Positions 38,021 to 47,920 of a stretch of DNA of 64,000 nucleotides are shown here, one piece after another. A model generated the notes under the pieces. That model was not told the DNA's origin and searched no databases. It saw only the letters and a program-made list of their open reading frames with translations. The position numbers and the translations under genes are program-made. The DNA is from Vibrio hepatarius. Its GTDB lineage: Bacteria; Pseudomonadota; Gammaproteobacteria; Enterobacterales; Vibrionaceae. The stretch spans positions 59,972-123,971 of the forward strand of contig NZ_JAHKPM010000004.1 in the NCBI RefSeq assembly GCF_018860525.1, read 5' to 3'. Position 1 is the first letter of the stretch, and each line of letters opens with the position of its first letter.

Positions 38021-39538
38021 TTAATCGTCTTCATCATGCATCTTTGCCCACACTTGAGCACATTTCACAGCACGCTTCCAACCCTTGTAACGTCGGCTGC
38101 GTTTCTCTTCGTCATGATGAGGTACAAAAGTCTTATCGATTTCAGCTTTATCAGCAACTTCGTCTAGACTACCCCAAAAACCTACCGCTAAACCAGCAAG
38201 GTACGCAGCGCCCAATGCGGTTACTTCCGTGACCTTTGGACGAAGCACCTGAGTATCAAGAACATCAGATTGAAACTGCATTAAGAAATCATTGGCAACC
38301 GCACCACCATCGACACGAAGAGCTTCGAGTTTGATGTCAGAGTCTGCTTGCATTGCATCTAGCACATCACGTGTTTGGTAAGCAATCCCCTCTAATGTTG
38401 CTCGAATAATATGGTTTGAATTAACACCTCGAGTCAAACCAACAATGGTTCCACGGGCATAAGCATCCCAGTAAGGAGCACCAAGTCCAGTAAACGCAGG
38501 CACAACATAAACACCATTAGACGTATCAACCTTAGTGGCAAAATATTCTGAATCTTTAGCATCCGCTAGCAGCTTCATTTCATCTCTTAGCCACTGAATA
38601 GATGCCCCACCCATAAACACTGCTCCTTCAAGTGCATAGGCAGGTTTACCCGTTGGTCCACAAGCCAATGTGGTCAGTAGTCCATTTTTAGATGTCACTT
38701 TTTCTTGGCCAGTATTCATCAACAAGAAGCAACCTGTACCATAGGTATTTTTTGCTTGCCCTGCATTGACACACATTTGTCCAAACAGTGCTGCTTGCTG
38801 ATCTCCTGCGATCCCCGCAATCGGAATTCGAGTTCCCCCTTTACCGCCAATATTGGTTTGTCCATAAACCTCTGATGATGTCTTAACTTCTGGCATCATA
38901 GATAAAGGTATGTCCATTTCTTGCAGCAGTTTTTCATCCCACTGAAGTGTATTTATGTTAAACAGCATGGTTCTAGAAGCGTTGGTATAGTCCGTTACAT
39001 GGACACGCCCTTGAGTCATCTTCCACAATAACCACGTATCTACTGTTCCGAACAAGAGCTTACCGGCATTCGCATCTTCACGAGCACCCTCAACGTTATC
39101 TAAAATCCACTTAATTTTTGTGCCAGAAAAATAGGGATCTAACACCAGACCTGTATTCTCCTGGACGTATTCTTCTAGATTTCGGCTTTTCAAGTCTTCA
39201 CATATAGCCGCTGTGCGTCGGCACTGCCAAACAATAGCGTTGTAGACTGGCTTGCCTGTGTCTTTATTCCAAACTATGGTGGTTTCACGCTGGTTAGTAA
39301 TACCTATACCCGCCACTTCATCACTGCGGATCCCAGATTTGCCCAAGACTTCAACTAAAACTGAACTTTGCGTGGCATAGATTTCCATAGGGTCATGTTC
39401 AACCCAACCCGCCTGAGGGTATATTTGAGTAAACTCACGCTGAGAAACACTGACAATGTTAGCATCATGGTCAAGTACCACTGCACGGGAGCTCGTCGTT
39501 CCCTGATCAAGCGCGACAATATATTTTGGCTCAGTCAT
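38021..39538 (-). CDS. glpK: glycerol kinase
   Basis: A 505-aa FGGY-family kinase. [18 protein letters not shown] binds phosphate, [33 protein letters not shown], and the closing FGGY signature region [17 protein letters not shown] are present. It phosphorylates glycerol with ATP to glycerol-3-phosphate, the substrate of GlpD and inducer of GlpR. It follows glpF by 45 bases on the same strand, so the two form the glpFK operon. Confidence 0.96.
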   Translation of the reverse strand: MTEPKYIVALDQGTTSSRAVVLDHDANIVSVSQREFTQIYPQAGWVEHDPMEIYATQSSVLVEVLGKSGIRSDEVAGIGITNQRETTIVWNKDTGKPVYNAIVWQCRRTAAICEDLKSRNLEEYVQENTGLVLDPYFSGTKIKWILDNVEGAREDANAGKLLFGTVDTWLLWKMTQGRVHVTDYTNASRTMLFNINTLQWDEKLLQEMDIPLSMMPEVKTSSEVYGQTNIGGKGGTRIPIAGIAGDQQAALFGQMCVNAGQAKNTYGTGCFLLMNTGQEKVTSKNGLLTTLACGPTGKPAYALEGAVFMGGASIQWLRDEMKLLADAKDSEYFATKVDTSNGVYVVPAFTGLGAPYWDAYARGTIVGLTRGVNSNHIIRATLEGIAYQTRDVLDAMQADSDIKLEALRVDGGAVANDFLMQFQSDVLDTQVLRPKVTEVTALGAAYLAGLAVGFWGSLDEVADKAEIDKTFVPHHDEEKRSRRYKGWKRAVKCAQVWAKMHDEDD

Positions 39539-39583
39539 GATAATTTCCTTTTATTTCAATACTTATATCAATAGATTTTAGTG

Positions 39584-40435
39584 TTACACGTGGGCTTCTT
39601 GATTCTCTTCAGTATCATCACACTGATTAGGGATTGTGCAGCCAGTGCCCGTATTCGGTAGATATTGTGCGATAACTTTAGGGTATGCCCAAGCACCAAA
39701 ACACGCGCCAGCAACTGGGCCAAGAATAGGAACAATAAAATATGGGATGTCTTTAGCACCAGTCAGCGCATAATCCCATCCAGCAAAGTAAGCAAATAGC
39801 TTTGGCCCAAAATCACGTGCAGGATTCATGGCAAACCCAGTTAACGGACCTAATGAACTCCCGATCACAGCGATAAGTACACCTATCAATAATGGATTCA
39901 TAGGGCCGCGAGCAGCGCCATTATTCTCATCACCCAACGCCAAAATCGCAAACATGAGTACGGCCGTTATCACAAATTCAACAGCCAAAGCCCCAGAAAA
40001 TGACAAAGAAGCATGAGGATAGGTTGAGAAAATACCAGCAGTCGCAAGAGCCTCTTGGCTAGAGCGAACAAAACCATGGGTGATTTCATAATCGATAAAC
40101 AAATTGCTGTACAAACTATACACCAATGCAGCACTACAAAACGCCCCAAGCATTTGAGCGATGATGTAAGGCACAACCTTAGCTTTATCAAAGCCATGAA
40201 ACGCTGCCAATGCGATTGTAACTGCCGGATTAATATGTGCGCCAGATACGCCTGCTGTACAATAGATTGCGATTGCCACCCCAAAGCCCCAGACTACACT
40301 GATTTCCCATTGGCCAAACTGAGCACCTGTTAGTACTAAGGCTGCTACACAGCCCACACCAAAGAAAATCAGCAATCCTGTCCCTATGAACTCGGCAATA
40401 CACTCTCCGAGCAAAGTGGGTTTTCTATCCGTCAT
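39584..40435 (-). CDS. glpF: glycerol uptake facilitator (aquaglyceroporin)
   Basis: A 283-aa, six-helix MIP-family channel. Both half-helix motifs are visible: GAHINPAVT (first NPA) and GFAMNPARDFGP (second NPA, followed by the D of glycerol-selective members, NPARD). It admits glycerol by facilitated diffusion and is first in the glpFK operon. AAGGA lies 7 bases before the ATG. Confidence 0.96.
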   Translation of the reverse strand: MTDRKPTLLGECIAEFIGTGLLIFFGVGCVAALVLTGAQFGQWEISVVWGFGVAIAIYCTAGVSGAHINPAVTIALAAFHGFDKAKVVPYIIAQMLGAFCSAALVYSLYSNLFIDYEITHGFVRSSQEALATAGIFSTYPHASLSFSGALAVEFVITAVLMFAILALGDENNGAARGPMNPLLIGVLIAVIGSSLGPLTGFAMNPARDFGPKLFAYFAGWDYALTGAKDIPYFIVPILGPVAGACFGAWAYPKVIAQYLPNTGTGCTIPNQCDDTEENQEAHV

Positions 40436-40517
40436 AGTAAGAGTCCTTGTTTATATTAATGGGTACGATTGGTTTTGCTATGATTGCGATTGGTATTCTG
40501 CATACCTGACTGCCATA

Positions 40518-40537
40518 TGAAACGCTCCCGAGCCATT
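40518..40537 (-). promoter_or_regulatory. second, weaker GlpR-like site before glpF
   Basis: ATGAAACGCTCCCGAGCCAT keeps the ATG...CAT ends and the CGAGC core of the neighbouring operator. glpFK in E. coli has several tandem operators, so a second site would be expected. Low certainty. Confidence 0.3.
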
Positions 40538-40538
40538 A

Positions 40539-40556
40539 ATGAGCGTTCGAGCACAC
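40539..40556 (-). promoter_or_regulatory. candidate GlpR operator before glpF
   Basis: ATGAGCGTTCGAGCACAC matches the reverse complement of the glpD site at 15 of 18 positions, including the core CGTTCGAGCACA. It lies about 100 bases upstream of glpF. Sharing by two glycerol operons supports a common repressor. Confidence 0.6.
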
Positions 40557-40863
40557 TTTGTTGCATTTATGTTCTCTGATTTGTTAATTAACTCTACTTT
40601 TTATTCTCTTAACCAACCATTGTTAGTCGTAAAGAGGTAAAGTTAGCTATATGTGCTCTCTCGCCATAAGTTAAACTTACCGAGTAGATAGGTACCAAAG
40701 TATTAGGTTTATCAAAAAATTAACGACTCAATTATTAACTAATTGTTGTTTGTTGATCCATTGAGTCTATTACTATGGCTATAACGTGAACCATCCATTA
40801 ATGAACAAAAACGAAGATTAACGAAAGAGATTTCAGTCAGATTGAACAATTTCTTGATATGAA

Positions 40864-41637
40864 TTAACGATAGTTAAGGTGGTCATTGAGAATAGATTGA
40901 AGTGCACCATTTGCTTTTATAGCTTTTAAACCCTCGTTAAACAACACCATATTGTATTTGCTTTGAGGGTTCGATTTTGGCATTAACAAGTGTACAGAGT
41001 TGGTAAACAAAGGCTTAGGGTGATAACTAAACTCTGCCCTTTTATCAGCTAAACCTTGTGTTTTCAGCACATAATTGAAGCTAGTAATATACAAAGGCGC
41101 AAGATCAATGGATCCATCGACAAGCTTCTTCACATTCTCTGTCTCATCATATACCCGGATGACCTTGATCTCCCCACTCTTTTCAGCGGCTTCAAAAGCA
41201 TCACCATAATAACCACCAATTAAAGCACTGATAGTGTATCCCTTAAGATCGCTGACTTTGCGCCAGCTAAACTCACGTTTATTGTTATAAAAAAAATGAG
41301 CATTTATTTTATACACAGAGTCACTGATCAAAAAATCATTCTTGTGTGCTTGGTTGTACTCCCATAACGCGGCAGCATCTGCTTTACCCTCTGCTGCATA
41401 ATCGAAGGCTTCCTTCCATGTGTTCATTTGCTGGTACTCAATCGCCACTTTTTGGCTTTCAAACGCTGCGCTTACAATTTGTGCATTAATGCCAAAACCA
41501 GGCAAATCTTTTGAGTGATAAGGAGGGTATTCACTGACTGTGATAATCAGTGGCTTAGCGACAACTACTGAAGATGAAAAAAGTAGTAGAAAAAGAAGCA
41601 AAAAAGATTTAATTATATTTTCTAAATAGTCAGGCAT
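40864..41637 (-). CDS. periplasmic amino-acid-type solute-binding protein
   Basis: A 257-aa bacterial extracellular solute-binding protein, family 3. The N-terminus LLLFLLLFSSSVVVAKPLIIT is a signal peptide; VSEYPPYHSKDLPGFGI is the typical first strand. ADAAALWEYN and LKGYTISALIGGYYGDAFEA follow. There is no ABC permease nearby, so it may be a stand-alone sensor or an enzyme-associated protein. It follows the OmpA-like lipoprotein by 80 bases on the same strand. Confidence 0.82.
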   Translation of the reverse strand: MPDYLENIIKSFLLLFLLLFSSSVVVAKPLIITVSEYPPYHSKDLPGFGINAQIVSAAFESQKVAIEYQQMNTWKEAFDYAAEGKADAAALWEYNQAHKNDFLISDSVYKINAHFFYNNKREFSWRKVSDLKGYTISALIGGYYGDAFEAAEKSGEIKVIRVYDETENVKKLVDGSIDLAPLYITSFNYVLKTQGLADKRAEFSYHPKPLFTNSVHLLMPKSNPQSKYNMVLFNEGLKAIKANGALQSILNDHLNYR

Positions 41638-41717
41638 CCGCTTCCCATATAAATCACTAAAGGAGTTGCTAAAGCTTACAAATTAAAGTTTAGCTGTGGC
41701 TTTAATGAAGCGCGAAT

Positions 41718-42341
41718 TTATCTCTGATTAGAGACAATGAACAATACTTCAACACGGCGGTTACAAGCTTTCCCCGCTCTGGTGTTATTTGAGCATGCAG
41801 GGAGGTACTCACCATAACCACGAGTAAAAATAGCATCCATTGCGACATTGTTACGAATGAGCTGTTTTTTGACCGCTTTGGCTCGTTTCATCGATAAAAC
41901 GTCATTACGAGACGGCGGACCCGTATTATCGGTATGGCCATCAATTACAATGTCAATCCCTGGTTGGGTGGCTAAATAACTAGCCATTTTATTAATCCAA
42001 TAGGCTGAGCTGGGCTTGACCATCGAAGACCCAGTATTAAATTTAATCGTATCAGTTAGCTTAACCATCAGATGGTCGCCTGGTAGCACTTCATGATCAA
42101 CACCATTTTTCATCAAAAAGCTCTGTAAATCGCTGTCACTTACAGCTCGGCTTCGCCCCATTGGTCCCATAACACCGCTCTGTGAAACTATTTTTGGCGC
42201 ATCTCCCCAAGTCGGATATCGAACCTGCATGTCTGATTTGGGCGCAGTTTCTAACATGTCATCGGACAAATAACGCATTTCTTTTGCAAGGTTCCCACAA
42301 CCTGTGAGCAACAAGAGAAGAGGCAAAGCAAGGTATCTCAT
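41718..42341 (-). CDS. OmpA-family lipoprotein
   Basis: LLLLLTGCG at residues 8-16 is a lipobox with the acylated Cys. The C-terminal OmpA-like peptidoglycan-binding domain is clear: FNTGSSMVKPSSAYW, VIDGHTDNTGPPSRNDVLSM, RAKAVKKQL and NRRVEVLFI. Length 207 aa. It probably anchors the outer membrane to peptidoglycan. Confidence 0.92.
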   Translation of the reverse strand: MRYLALPLLLLLTGCGNLAKEMRYLSDDMLETAPKSDMQVRYPTWGDAPKIVSQSGVMGPMGRSRAVSDSDLQSFLMKNGVDHEVLPGDHLMVKLTDTIKFNTGSSMVKPSSAYWINKMASYLATQPGIDIVIDGHTDNTGPPSRNDVLSMKRAKAVKKQLIRNNVAMDAIFTRGYGEYLPACSNNTRAGKACNRRVEVLFIVSNQR

Positions 42342-42530
42342 CGATCCACCATTTCTTTTTTGTTTCGATACAACATTTATATCGGCGAATTGGGAAATAC
42401 TTTAATTATAAATGCAGACTTTGTTTTTGACACAAAGTCTATTCACCGACTGTTTTTTTCCCTGTCATGACAAGGTAGAATCAACCACTTCAGACTTATA
42501 CATCTCACTTGATGGTAAAGAGTACCCACT

Positions 42531-43151
42531 ATGAAAAAAATACTGGCCTTTATTGGCTTTAGCTTGATGGCCCTACTGGTGGGCTGCAGTAAGAGTGACC
42601 TTCCTCAAGAAGGAAAGCAGTTTGAGCGTTTACCCGCTGATTTGTCCGAATATCAGCTCCCCGTCGTTACTGAAGTTTTTTCACTTAACTGTGGACATTG
42701 TGCGAATATGGAATCAGCTCTACCGCAACTTGAATCAATGACCGATCAAACTTTCGGCAAACTGCATGTCATATTTGATCAAAGCGCACAAGTCAGTGCC
42801 ATGATTTATTACAGCGCACAAATTCAGCTAGGGACAACACCAAGCCATGAGATGATGAAAGCTATATTTGATGCCGTGCAAATGGGTAATGGTTCAACCG
42901 CTCAGCAACAAAAACAAGCCATCAATAAGGTGTTTAAACAACAAGGGCTATCCAGTCCTGAGCAATTAGGTGAATCGCAGCAAAAAGCCTTGTTCACGGA
43001 AATGCAGAAAGCCGCTCAGATCTCGCAAAAAGGCCAGATTAATGCCGTACCCGCCTTTATCGTCAAAGGTAAATACATGGTACTACTTGCTGGGCATAAA
43101 GATCTCGATGGCATTGCTAACACCATCAACTATCTAATACAACAACCCTAA
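42531..43151 (+). CDS. DsbA-like thioredoxin-fold lipoprotein
   Basis: The N-terminus MKKILAFIGFSLMALLVGC is a lipoprotein signal with Cys19. The catalytic motif CGHC (in SLNCGHCANM) is DsbA-like, and the cis-Pro loop is seen in INAVPAFIVKGKY. It should act as a membrane-anchored thiol oxidase or isomerase in the periplasm. It lies 18 bases before an FKBP-type isomerase gene, so the two form a small envelope-folding operon. Confidence 0.9.
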   Translation: MKKILAFIGFSLMALLVGCSKSDLPQEGKQFERLPADLSEYQLPVVTEVFSLNCGHCANMESALPQLESMTDQTFGKLHVIFDQSAQVSAMIYYSAQIQLGTTPSHEMMKAIFDAVQMGNGSTAQQQKQAINKVFKQQGLSSPEQLGESQQKALFTEMQKAAQISQKGQINAVPAFIVKGKYMVLLAGHKDLDGIANTINYLIQQP

Positions 43152-43169
43152 CAATTATGGAAAGGTCCC

Positions 43170-43643
43170 ATGTCTAAAATTATTATTCCTATCGTCATCT
43201 TGGTTCTCGCGGGTTTTATGATTTACCGTACTCTGGTCACAGGTAAGGCGGGGGAGGAAAATTTTGCTGCCGGCCAAGCATTTCTGCTCGAAAATGGCAA
43301 GCAAGACGGCATTATTACCACAGAGAGTGGGCTGCAATATAAGGTACTGTCAAAAGGTGAAGGTACATTGAATCCAAGCCCAAAAAGCAAGGTCAAAGTG
43401 CATTACCATGGCACTCTACTCGACGGAAGCGTATTTGATAGCTCAGTTGAGCGCGGAGAGCCAATTTCGTTTGGGTTAAACCAAGTTATCAAAGGTTGGC
43501 AAGAAGGCTTAACATATATGGTTGAAGGGGATAAATTTCGCCTTTTCATCCCTAGTACATTGGCTTATGGGAAAAATGGCTCAGGCCCGATCCCACCTTC
43601 ATCAACATTGATCTTTGATGTTGAGCTAATAGAGATACAATAA
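43170..43643 (+). CDS. FKBP-type peptidyl-prolyl cis-trans isomerase
   Basis: The N-terminal helix MSKIIIPIVILVLAGFMIYR is an uncleaved anchor. After a linker comes the FKBP domain: KVKVHYHGTLLDGSVFDSS, GWQEGLTYM, RLFIPSTLAYG, and STLIFDVELIEIQ. The active-site residues of the family are present. Length 157 aa, FklB-like. Downstream of the DsbA-like gene. It ends in a perfect terminator hairpin. Confidence 0.93.
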   Translation: MSKIIIPIVILVLAGFMIYRTLVTGKAGEENFAAGQAFLLENGKQDGIITTESGLQYKVLSKGEGTLNPSPKSKVKVHYHGTLLDGSVFDSSVERGEPISFGLNQVIKGWQEGLTYMVEGDKFRLFIPSTLAYGKNGSGPIPPSSTLIFDVELIEIQ

Positions 43644-43648
43644 TGATA

Positions 43649-43691
43649 ATATGCCCCTTTCATACATATTAAGGATATGAAAGGGGCATAT
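43649..43691. terminator. bidirectional terminator between the FKBP and Nudix genes
   Basis: Perfect 15-base arms ATATGCCCCTTTCAT and ATGAAAGGGGCATAT with a 13-base loop, between convergent genes. Confidence 0.85.
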
Positions 43692-43720
43692 TTAGGCCAT
43701 CAAGGCAGCAATAAATCTTA

Positions 43721-44131
43721 TCAGGCCACCTCTCCAACTTCTCGCTGTAAATGTTTAGCTAAATACTTGCGAATGAAGCTAACGTCCGCTTTATAAAAAT
43801 CATCGATTGGTAAATTACCTAGAGAGAGCCAATGAAAAGTCTGCTGGCGGCTTGAGTCTTGCGCTCTTGGCTCATCAGCTGCACTGGCATGTAGCACCAC
43901 ATAATAGATACGGCCACCGTATTCATTAATATCGCTATAGGTTGCAACGTGAGATAAACCGCTCATATACGTTTCTTCGTATAGCTCGCGGATAGCAGCG
44001 TCAGTACCCGACTCATTGGTTTCTACTTCCCCGCCGGGGAACTCAAACACCATACCTTGGTTCGAGCGATAACGTTCTTGGATCAAAACCTTACCTTGTT
44101 TGATGACCACCGCCATCGATAAATACTTCAT
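43721..44131 (-). CDS. Nudix hydrolase
   Basis: A 136-aa protein with a full Nudix box: GGEVETNESGTDAAIRELYE followed by E, matching GX5EX7REUXEEXGU up to the final EE. The substrate class is not readable from the motif alone; the FEFPGG and REL parts suggest a nucleotide or dinucleotide. Stands alone, with its own promoter. Confidence 0.9.
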   Translation of the reverse strand: MKYLSMAVVIKQGKVLIQERYRSNQGMVFEFPGGEVETNESGTDAAIRELYEETYMSGLSHVATYSDINEYGGRIYYVVLHASAADEPRAQDSSRQQTFHWLSLGNLPIDDFYKADVSFIRKYLAKHLQREVGEVA

Positions 44132-44303
44132 TAAAGACTCCTTGAGAATAAGCAGACATTATCGGCTGAGCGACAAAAACGGGGACAAACGACGAGTAAT
44201 AGGCTGCCCTTGCGATGTTACACCGTTATCCAAGCCGCAAGGTTAGCGGAATAGTTCACTGAGTTCTGATACTGCCTTCAAAAAACACGATATCCATAAC
44301 AAA

Positions 44304-44325
44304 AACGGCACCTTGAGGTGCCGTT
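44304..44325 (-). terminator. terminator of the zinc-protease-like gene
   Basis: AACGGCACC and GGTGCCGTT are perfect arms around TTGA, followed on the minus strand by TTTTTGTTATGG. Confidence 0.85.
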
Positions 44326-44352
44326 AAATGATGACTTTTACTTTTAAACCGC

Positions 44353-44988
44353 TTACTTGTGCTTTTTCTGCACAAACTCTTTACTCACATCCACAATCGC
44401 CACATCCGTGACAAAGCTTCTTCCCAGTAACAAGGGATATTTGAGATGGGTACGATCGGCAAGGGTAAACTCAGTTTTTTCTTTCAAATCGCCCAGTTGA
44501 ACCCAAGATTCCACCACAGCGCGGCGCTGAGATTTTTCCGAGCTGGACTGACGAACCTTAACCCAGCGCACAACGGGCAATGCCATCTGTTTGCTCTTTG
44601 TCCCATCATGCTCAATGTTAAATTTAACCCAATCTTGCCCGTCACGTTCAAACTCAACTACATCAGTCGCACTTATTGAAGAAGTGGTAGCACCTGTATC
44701 AATACGGGCTTTAAAATTCTCTTCAAACCCAGGCACATACACCCATTCCTGCTGGCCTAAAATCAACTTACCATCGGCGGTTTTTTTCGGCTGAGGTTTA
44801 GGTTTAACGGGTTTAGGTTTTTCCGCCACTTGGCTATTTTTATCGGCTTTAGAGCTATCAGATTCGCCTTTAGGCTGCTCGACAGCGGGTTTAGTTTGTG
44901 GCTCTTTCGGCTGCTGACTTGTGGTGGAACAAGCCATTAACCCTCCACTTAATAACATGGCTACCAAAGCCTTTGACATTTTATCCAT
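44353..44988 (-). CDS. retropepsin-like zinc/aspartic-protease-family lipoprotein
   Basis: MSKALVAMLLSGGLMACS carries a lipobox with Cys near residue 20. A Pro/Lys-rich linker (PKPVKPKPQPKKTADGK) follows, then the retropepsin-like domain PF05618: FKARIDTGATTSSISATD with the DTG active-site triplet, and the closing LLGRSF. I chose the ATG preceded by AGGTGATAAA; the longer frame adds 22 residues. Members include RimB-like proteases and regulators of RimK-type modification; no RimK is here. Confidence 0.85.
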   Translation of the reverse strand: MDKMSKALVAMLLSGGLMACSTTSQQPKEPQTKPAVEQPKGESDSSKADKNSQVAEKPKPVKPKPQPKKTADGKLILGQQEWVYVPGFEENFKARIDTGATTSSISATDVVEFERDGQDWVKFNIEHDGTKSKQMALPVVRWVKVRQSSSEKSQRRAVVESWVQLGDLKEKTEFTLADRTHLKYPLLLGRSFVTDVAIVDVSKEFVQKKHK

Positions 44989-45023
44989 TTTATCACCTAA
45001 CTTTCTAACACCATATTTATAAC

Positions 45024-45049
45024 AAAGGGCCCACGTCAATGTGGGCTTT
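45024..45049 (-). terminator. terminator of the aminotransferase gene
   Basis: GCCCAC pairs with GTGGGC within AAAGGGCCCAC...GTGGGCTTT. It lies directly after the aminotransferase stop. Confidence 0.75.
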
Positions 45050-45059
45050 GGCACAAAAT

Positions 45060-46241
45060 CTAAGAGACCTTCACTATCGCATCAGCGACATAAGCAATGT
45101 CTTTTTCTGCCAAACCAGCGATATTAATTCGACCATCCGTCACACCATAAATGCCATAGTCTTCACGCAGTTGTACCATCTGCTGCTGGCTAAATCCTAG
45201 CATAGTAAACATGCCTTTGTGGCTCTCGATAAAATCAAACTGTGACGTGTTATGGGTATTACGAAGCTCTTGACACAAGGTCTGTCTCAAACTGGCCAAT
45301 CGCTGTTGCATCTCGCTGAGTTCTTGTTTCCATAGCTTAGTCAACTCTTGGTTTTGTAACACAGTTTTCACCAACGCAGCACCATGATCTGGCGGCGTTG
45401 TGTATGTCGCGCGAGCTAGCGTCAGCAATCTTCCTTTAGCATTACCTACGTCTTGTAGCGACTTACCAATCACAAACGCGGCACCAGTTCGCTCTCTATA
45501 GAGGCCGAAGTTTTTCGAGCAAGAGGTGGTAATCAGCATTTCTTCAACATTATCAGACATAAAGCGCAGCCCCTGAACATCTTGCTCTAAGCCATCACCA
45601 AAGCCTTGATAAGCCACATCGACAAACGGCACAAAGCCATTTTTTTGTGCAAGCTCAGTGATGGCTTGCCACGTAGCAAAATCAATATCTGCGCCCGTTG
45701 GGTTATGGCAGCAGCCATGCAATAACACTACATCATTTGGACCAGCCTGAGCCAACTCTTCCAGCATATGACTTGTATCAACTTGCTTGGTTTGCGGGCT
45801 AAAGTAGGTGTATTGTTTAACCTTCAAGCCCGCCGCTTCCATTACCGGTCTGTGATTGACATAACTTGGGTTAGACAGCCACACACAAGTATCAGGCTGA
45901 GCAACTTTGATTAGATCGCCCAGCATTCTTAGCGCTCCACTTGCGCCAGGAGTCTGTATGGCCGCCACTCTCTCCGTAGCAGAAGTACCCGACAAAAGCA
46001 GGTCAATCATACCTTGATTAAACTCCTCACATCCCGCCAGGCCAACATACGCTTTGGTTGTTTGCGATGCGACAACAATATCTTGCGCTTGAGAAATAGC
46101 CTGCATTATCGGGGTTTGGCCAGCGCTGTTTTTATACACGCCAACCCCTAAATCCACCTTGTGTTCGCGAGGATCACTGCGAAAAATACCAGATAATGAA
46201 AGAATAGGGTCTAAAGCGGGTGTCGGTAGATGAGAAAACAT
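45060..46241 (-). CDS. tyrB: aromatic-amino-acid / aspartate aminotransferase (class I)
   Basis: A 393-aa fold-type I PLP enzyme. KVDLGVGVYKNSAGQTPI at the N-terminus, GASGALRML, HGCCHNPTGADI, DVAYQGFGDGL and the PLP-lysine motif SCSKNFGLYRERTGA are all present. It transfers amino groups between aromatic or acidic amino acids and 2-oxoglutarate. The sequence does not separate TyrB from AspC reliably, so the symbol is tentative. Confidence 0.9.
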   Translation of the reverse strand: MFSHLPTPALDPILSLSGIFRSDPREHKVDLGVGVYKNSAGQTPIMQAISQAQDIVVASQTTKAYVGLAGCEEFNQGMIDLLLSGTSATERVAAIQTPGASGALRMLGDLIKVAQPDTCVWLSNPSYVNHRPVMEAAGLKVKQYTYFSPQTKQVDTSHMLEELAQAGPNDVVLLHGCCHNPTGADIDFATWQAITELAQKNGFVPFVDVAYQGFGDGLEQDVQGLRFMSDNVEEMLITTSCSKNFGLYRERTGAAFVIGKSLQDVGNAKGRLLTLARATYTTPPDHGAALVKTVLQNQELTKLWKQELSEMQQRLASLRQTLCQELRNTHNTSQFDFIESHKGMFTMLGFSQQQMVQLREDYGIYGVTDGRINIAGLAEKDIAYVADAIVKVS

Positions 46242-46412
46242 GTGACGAAATAATCCTTTGCTATGTTGATTGCAACGCTCAACTTAGCATCGAACCTAAA
46301 AATGTCGAAATAAAATTTTAACCTCGACTCACATTACCGAGGAAAAATCACCGCCAAGGTACAATGAAGGTTATCAGTTAAGCATTCTCCCTTTCTCTGA
46401 CCTTAAGTAAAA

Positions 46413-46432
46413 AGCCCCGCTTGTGCGAGGCT
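46413..46432 (-). terminator. terminator of the first DUF285 gene
   Basis: AGCCCCGC and GCGAGGCT pair around TTGT, followed on the minus strand by a T run. Confidence 0.8.
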
Positions 46433-46466
46433 CAAAGCTAAGTAGTAGATCTAATAGTGTAAGCCG

Positions 46467-47882
46467 CTACTGGGTAAATATCGGCAGCTGTTCCTCAGTC
46501 AATATGCTGTCTTTAGCAAAATCGGTATGCTCAGTCACTTGGCTAACATTCCAATTGCTTAAGTCTTGTGAAAAGATGGCATTGTCTTTAAACATCTCTT
46601 TCATATTGGCGACACTTGACGTATCCAAATTGCCGATATCTTGGTTAAAAGCTTTTGCTTTTTCAAACATCTTTGTCATATCAGTTACATTAGATGTATC
46701 CCAGTTACCTATATCCTGGTCAAAAGCTTTTGTCCTAGAAAACATGTTCCCCATATTAGTCACATTAGACGTATCCCAATAACCGATATCTTGATTAAAA
46801 GCATCTGCACCATAAAACATGGACCCCATATTAGTCACGTTAGAGGTATCCCAGTGCCCTATATTTTGATTAAAAGCATCTGCCGAAAGAAACATGTGCC
46901 TCATATCAGTCACATTAGAGGTGTCCCAGTGACCGATATCTTGATTAAATGAATTTGCCCCTGTAAACATGCGATCCATATACCTCACTTTAGAGGTATC
47001 CCAATGACCGATATCTTGATTAAAAGCATCTGCACCATAAAACATGGACCCCATACCAGTTACATTAGAGGTATCCCAGTGACCGATATCTTGATTAAAA
47101 GCCCTTGCCAAATAAAACATGGACCACATATTAGTCACGTTAGAGGTATCCCAATGACCTATATCTTGATTAAAAGCTTTCGCGTCTTTAAACATATAAC
47201 GCATATTAAGCACATTAGACGTATCCCAATGACCTATATCTTGATTAAAAGCCTTTGCAAAATGAAACATGGCAGCCATATCAGTGACGTTAGAGGTATC
47301 CCAGTGACCTATATCTTGATTAAAAGCCTTTGCCAAATAAAACATACGCGCCATATTAGTCACAACAGAGGTATTCCAATGACCTATATTTTGATTAAAA
47401 GCATCTGCGCCATCAAACATGGACTTCATGCTAGTCACATTAGAGGTGTTCCAGTTGCCGATATCTTGATTAAAGGCTTTCGCTGCTAAAAACATCCAAC
47501 CCATTGAGGTGACATTTGAGGTATCCCAGTGACCGATATCTTGATTAAAGGCTTTCGCTTTATAAAACACACTATTCATAGAGGTGACATTAGAGGTGTC
47601 CCAATCGCTGATATCGGCATTAAAGGTGGTTCTTTCGTAGAACACGCTATTCATCTTGGTGACTTGGGTGGTACAAAAGCCAATATGGCCTTTTTCTAGG
47701 TTGTCGAGCAGGGTTTGGTTTTTAATCAGGTCGTTGTCGACCACCACATACACTTTACCATTTTCCAGTAGCACGGAATTGACGGGCTGATCTGGGCATT
47801 TGACTGAAATATCGATGGCGTGCGCCTGTTGGCTGGCAAGTGCTGCTGCCCCGACAAGCAGTGACAGAAGGTTTTTTTTCAT
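46467..47882 (-). CDS. secreted DUF285/BspA-type repeat protein, 471 aa
   Basis: The signal peptide [19 protein letters not shown] then AHA is cleaved near residue 22. A cap domain follows ([20 protein letters not shown] ... [20 protein letters not shown] ... FCTTQVTKM), then 14 repeats of 25 residues with consensus [20 protein letters not shown], and a closing half-repeat [20 protein letters not shown]. The repeats form the leucine-rich-repeat-like DUF285 solenoid seen in BspA surface proteins and in Vibrio. The 75-bp unit is also conserved as DNA. It is one of four paralogs in tandem. Function is unknown; adhesion or ligand recognition is plausible. Confidence 0.88.
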   Translation of the reverse strand: MKKNLLSLLVGAAALASQQAHAIDISVKCPDQPVNSVLLENGKVYVVVDNDLIKNQTLLDNLEKGHIGFCTTQVTKMNSVFYERTTFNADISDWDTSNVTSMNSVFYKAKAFNQDIGHWDTSNVTSMGWMFLAAKAFNQDIGNWNTSNVTSMKSMFDGADAFNQNIGHWNTSVVTNMARMFYLAKAFNQDIGHWDTSNVTDMAAMFHFAKAFNQDIGHWDTSNVLNMRYMFKDAKAFNQDIGHWDTSNVTNMWSMFYLARAFNQDIGHWDTSNVTGMGSMFYGADAFNQDIGHWDTSKVRYMDRMFTGANSFNQDIGHWDTSNVTDMRHMFLSADAFNQNIGHWDTSNVTNMGSMFYGADAFNQDIGYWDTSNVTNMGNMFSRTKAFDQDIGNWDTSNVTDMTKMFEKAKAFNQDIGNLDTSSVANMKEMFKDNAIFSQDLSNWNVSQVTEHTDFAKDSILTEEQLPIFTQ

Positions 47883-47920
47883 GGTTAGTTCCTAGGTTGA
47901 ATAGACATTATTAACAGAAA

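Larger units (their letters stand above)
40436..40863. other. 428-bp intergenic region upstream of glpFK
   Basis: The gap lies between glpF and a periplasmic binding protein, both on the minus strand. It holds the glpF leader and promoter, one strong and one weaker GlpR-like site (listed separately), and the end of the binding-protein transcription unit upstream. AACGCTC and GAGCGTT (40521-40547) also form an inverted repeat. No gene is evident. Confidence 0.5.

Noticed and set aside
38021..40435. Other frames within glpK and glpF longer than 60 codons
   Set aside because: They overlap strongly conserved coding sequence and have no separate start signals.
46641..47489. Long forward open frames across the DUF285 gene
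   Set aside because: They are antisense shadows of the 75-bp repeats, which keep all frames open; they have no ribosome site and a repetitive composition.
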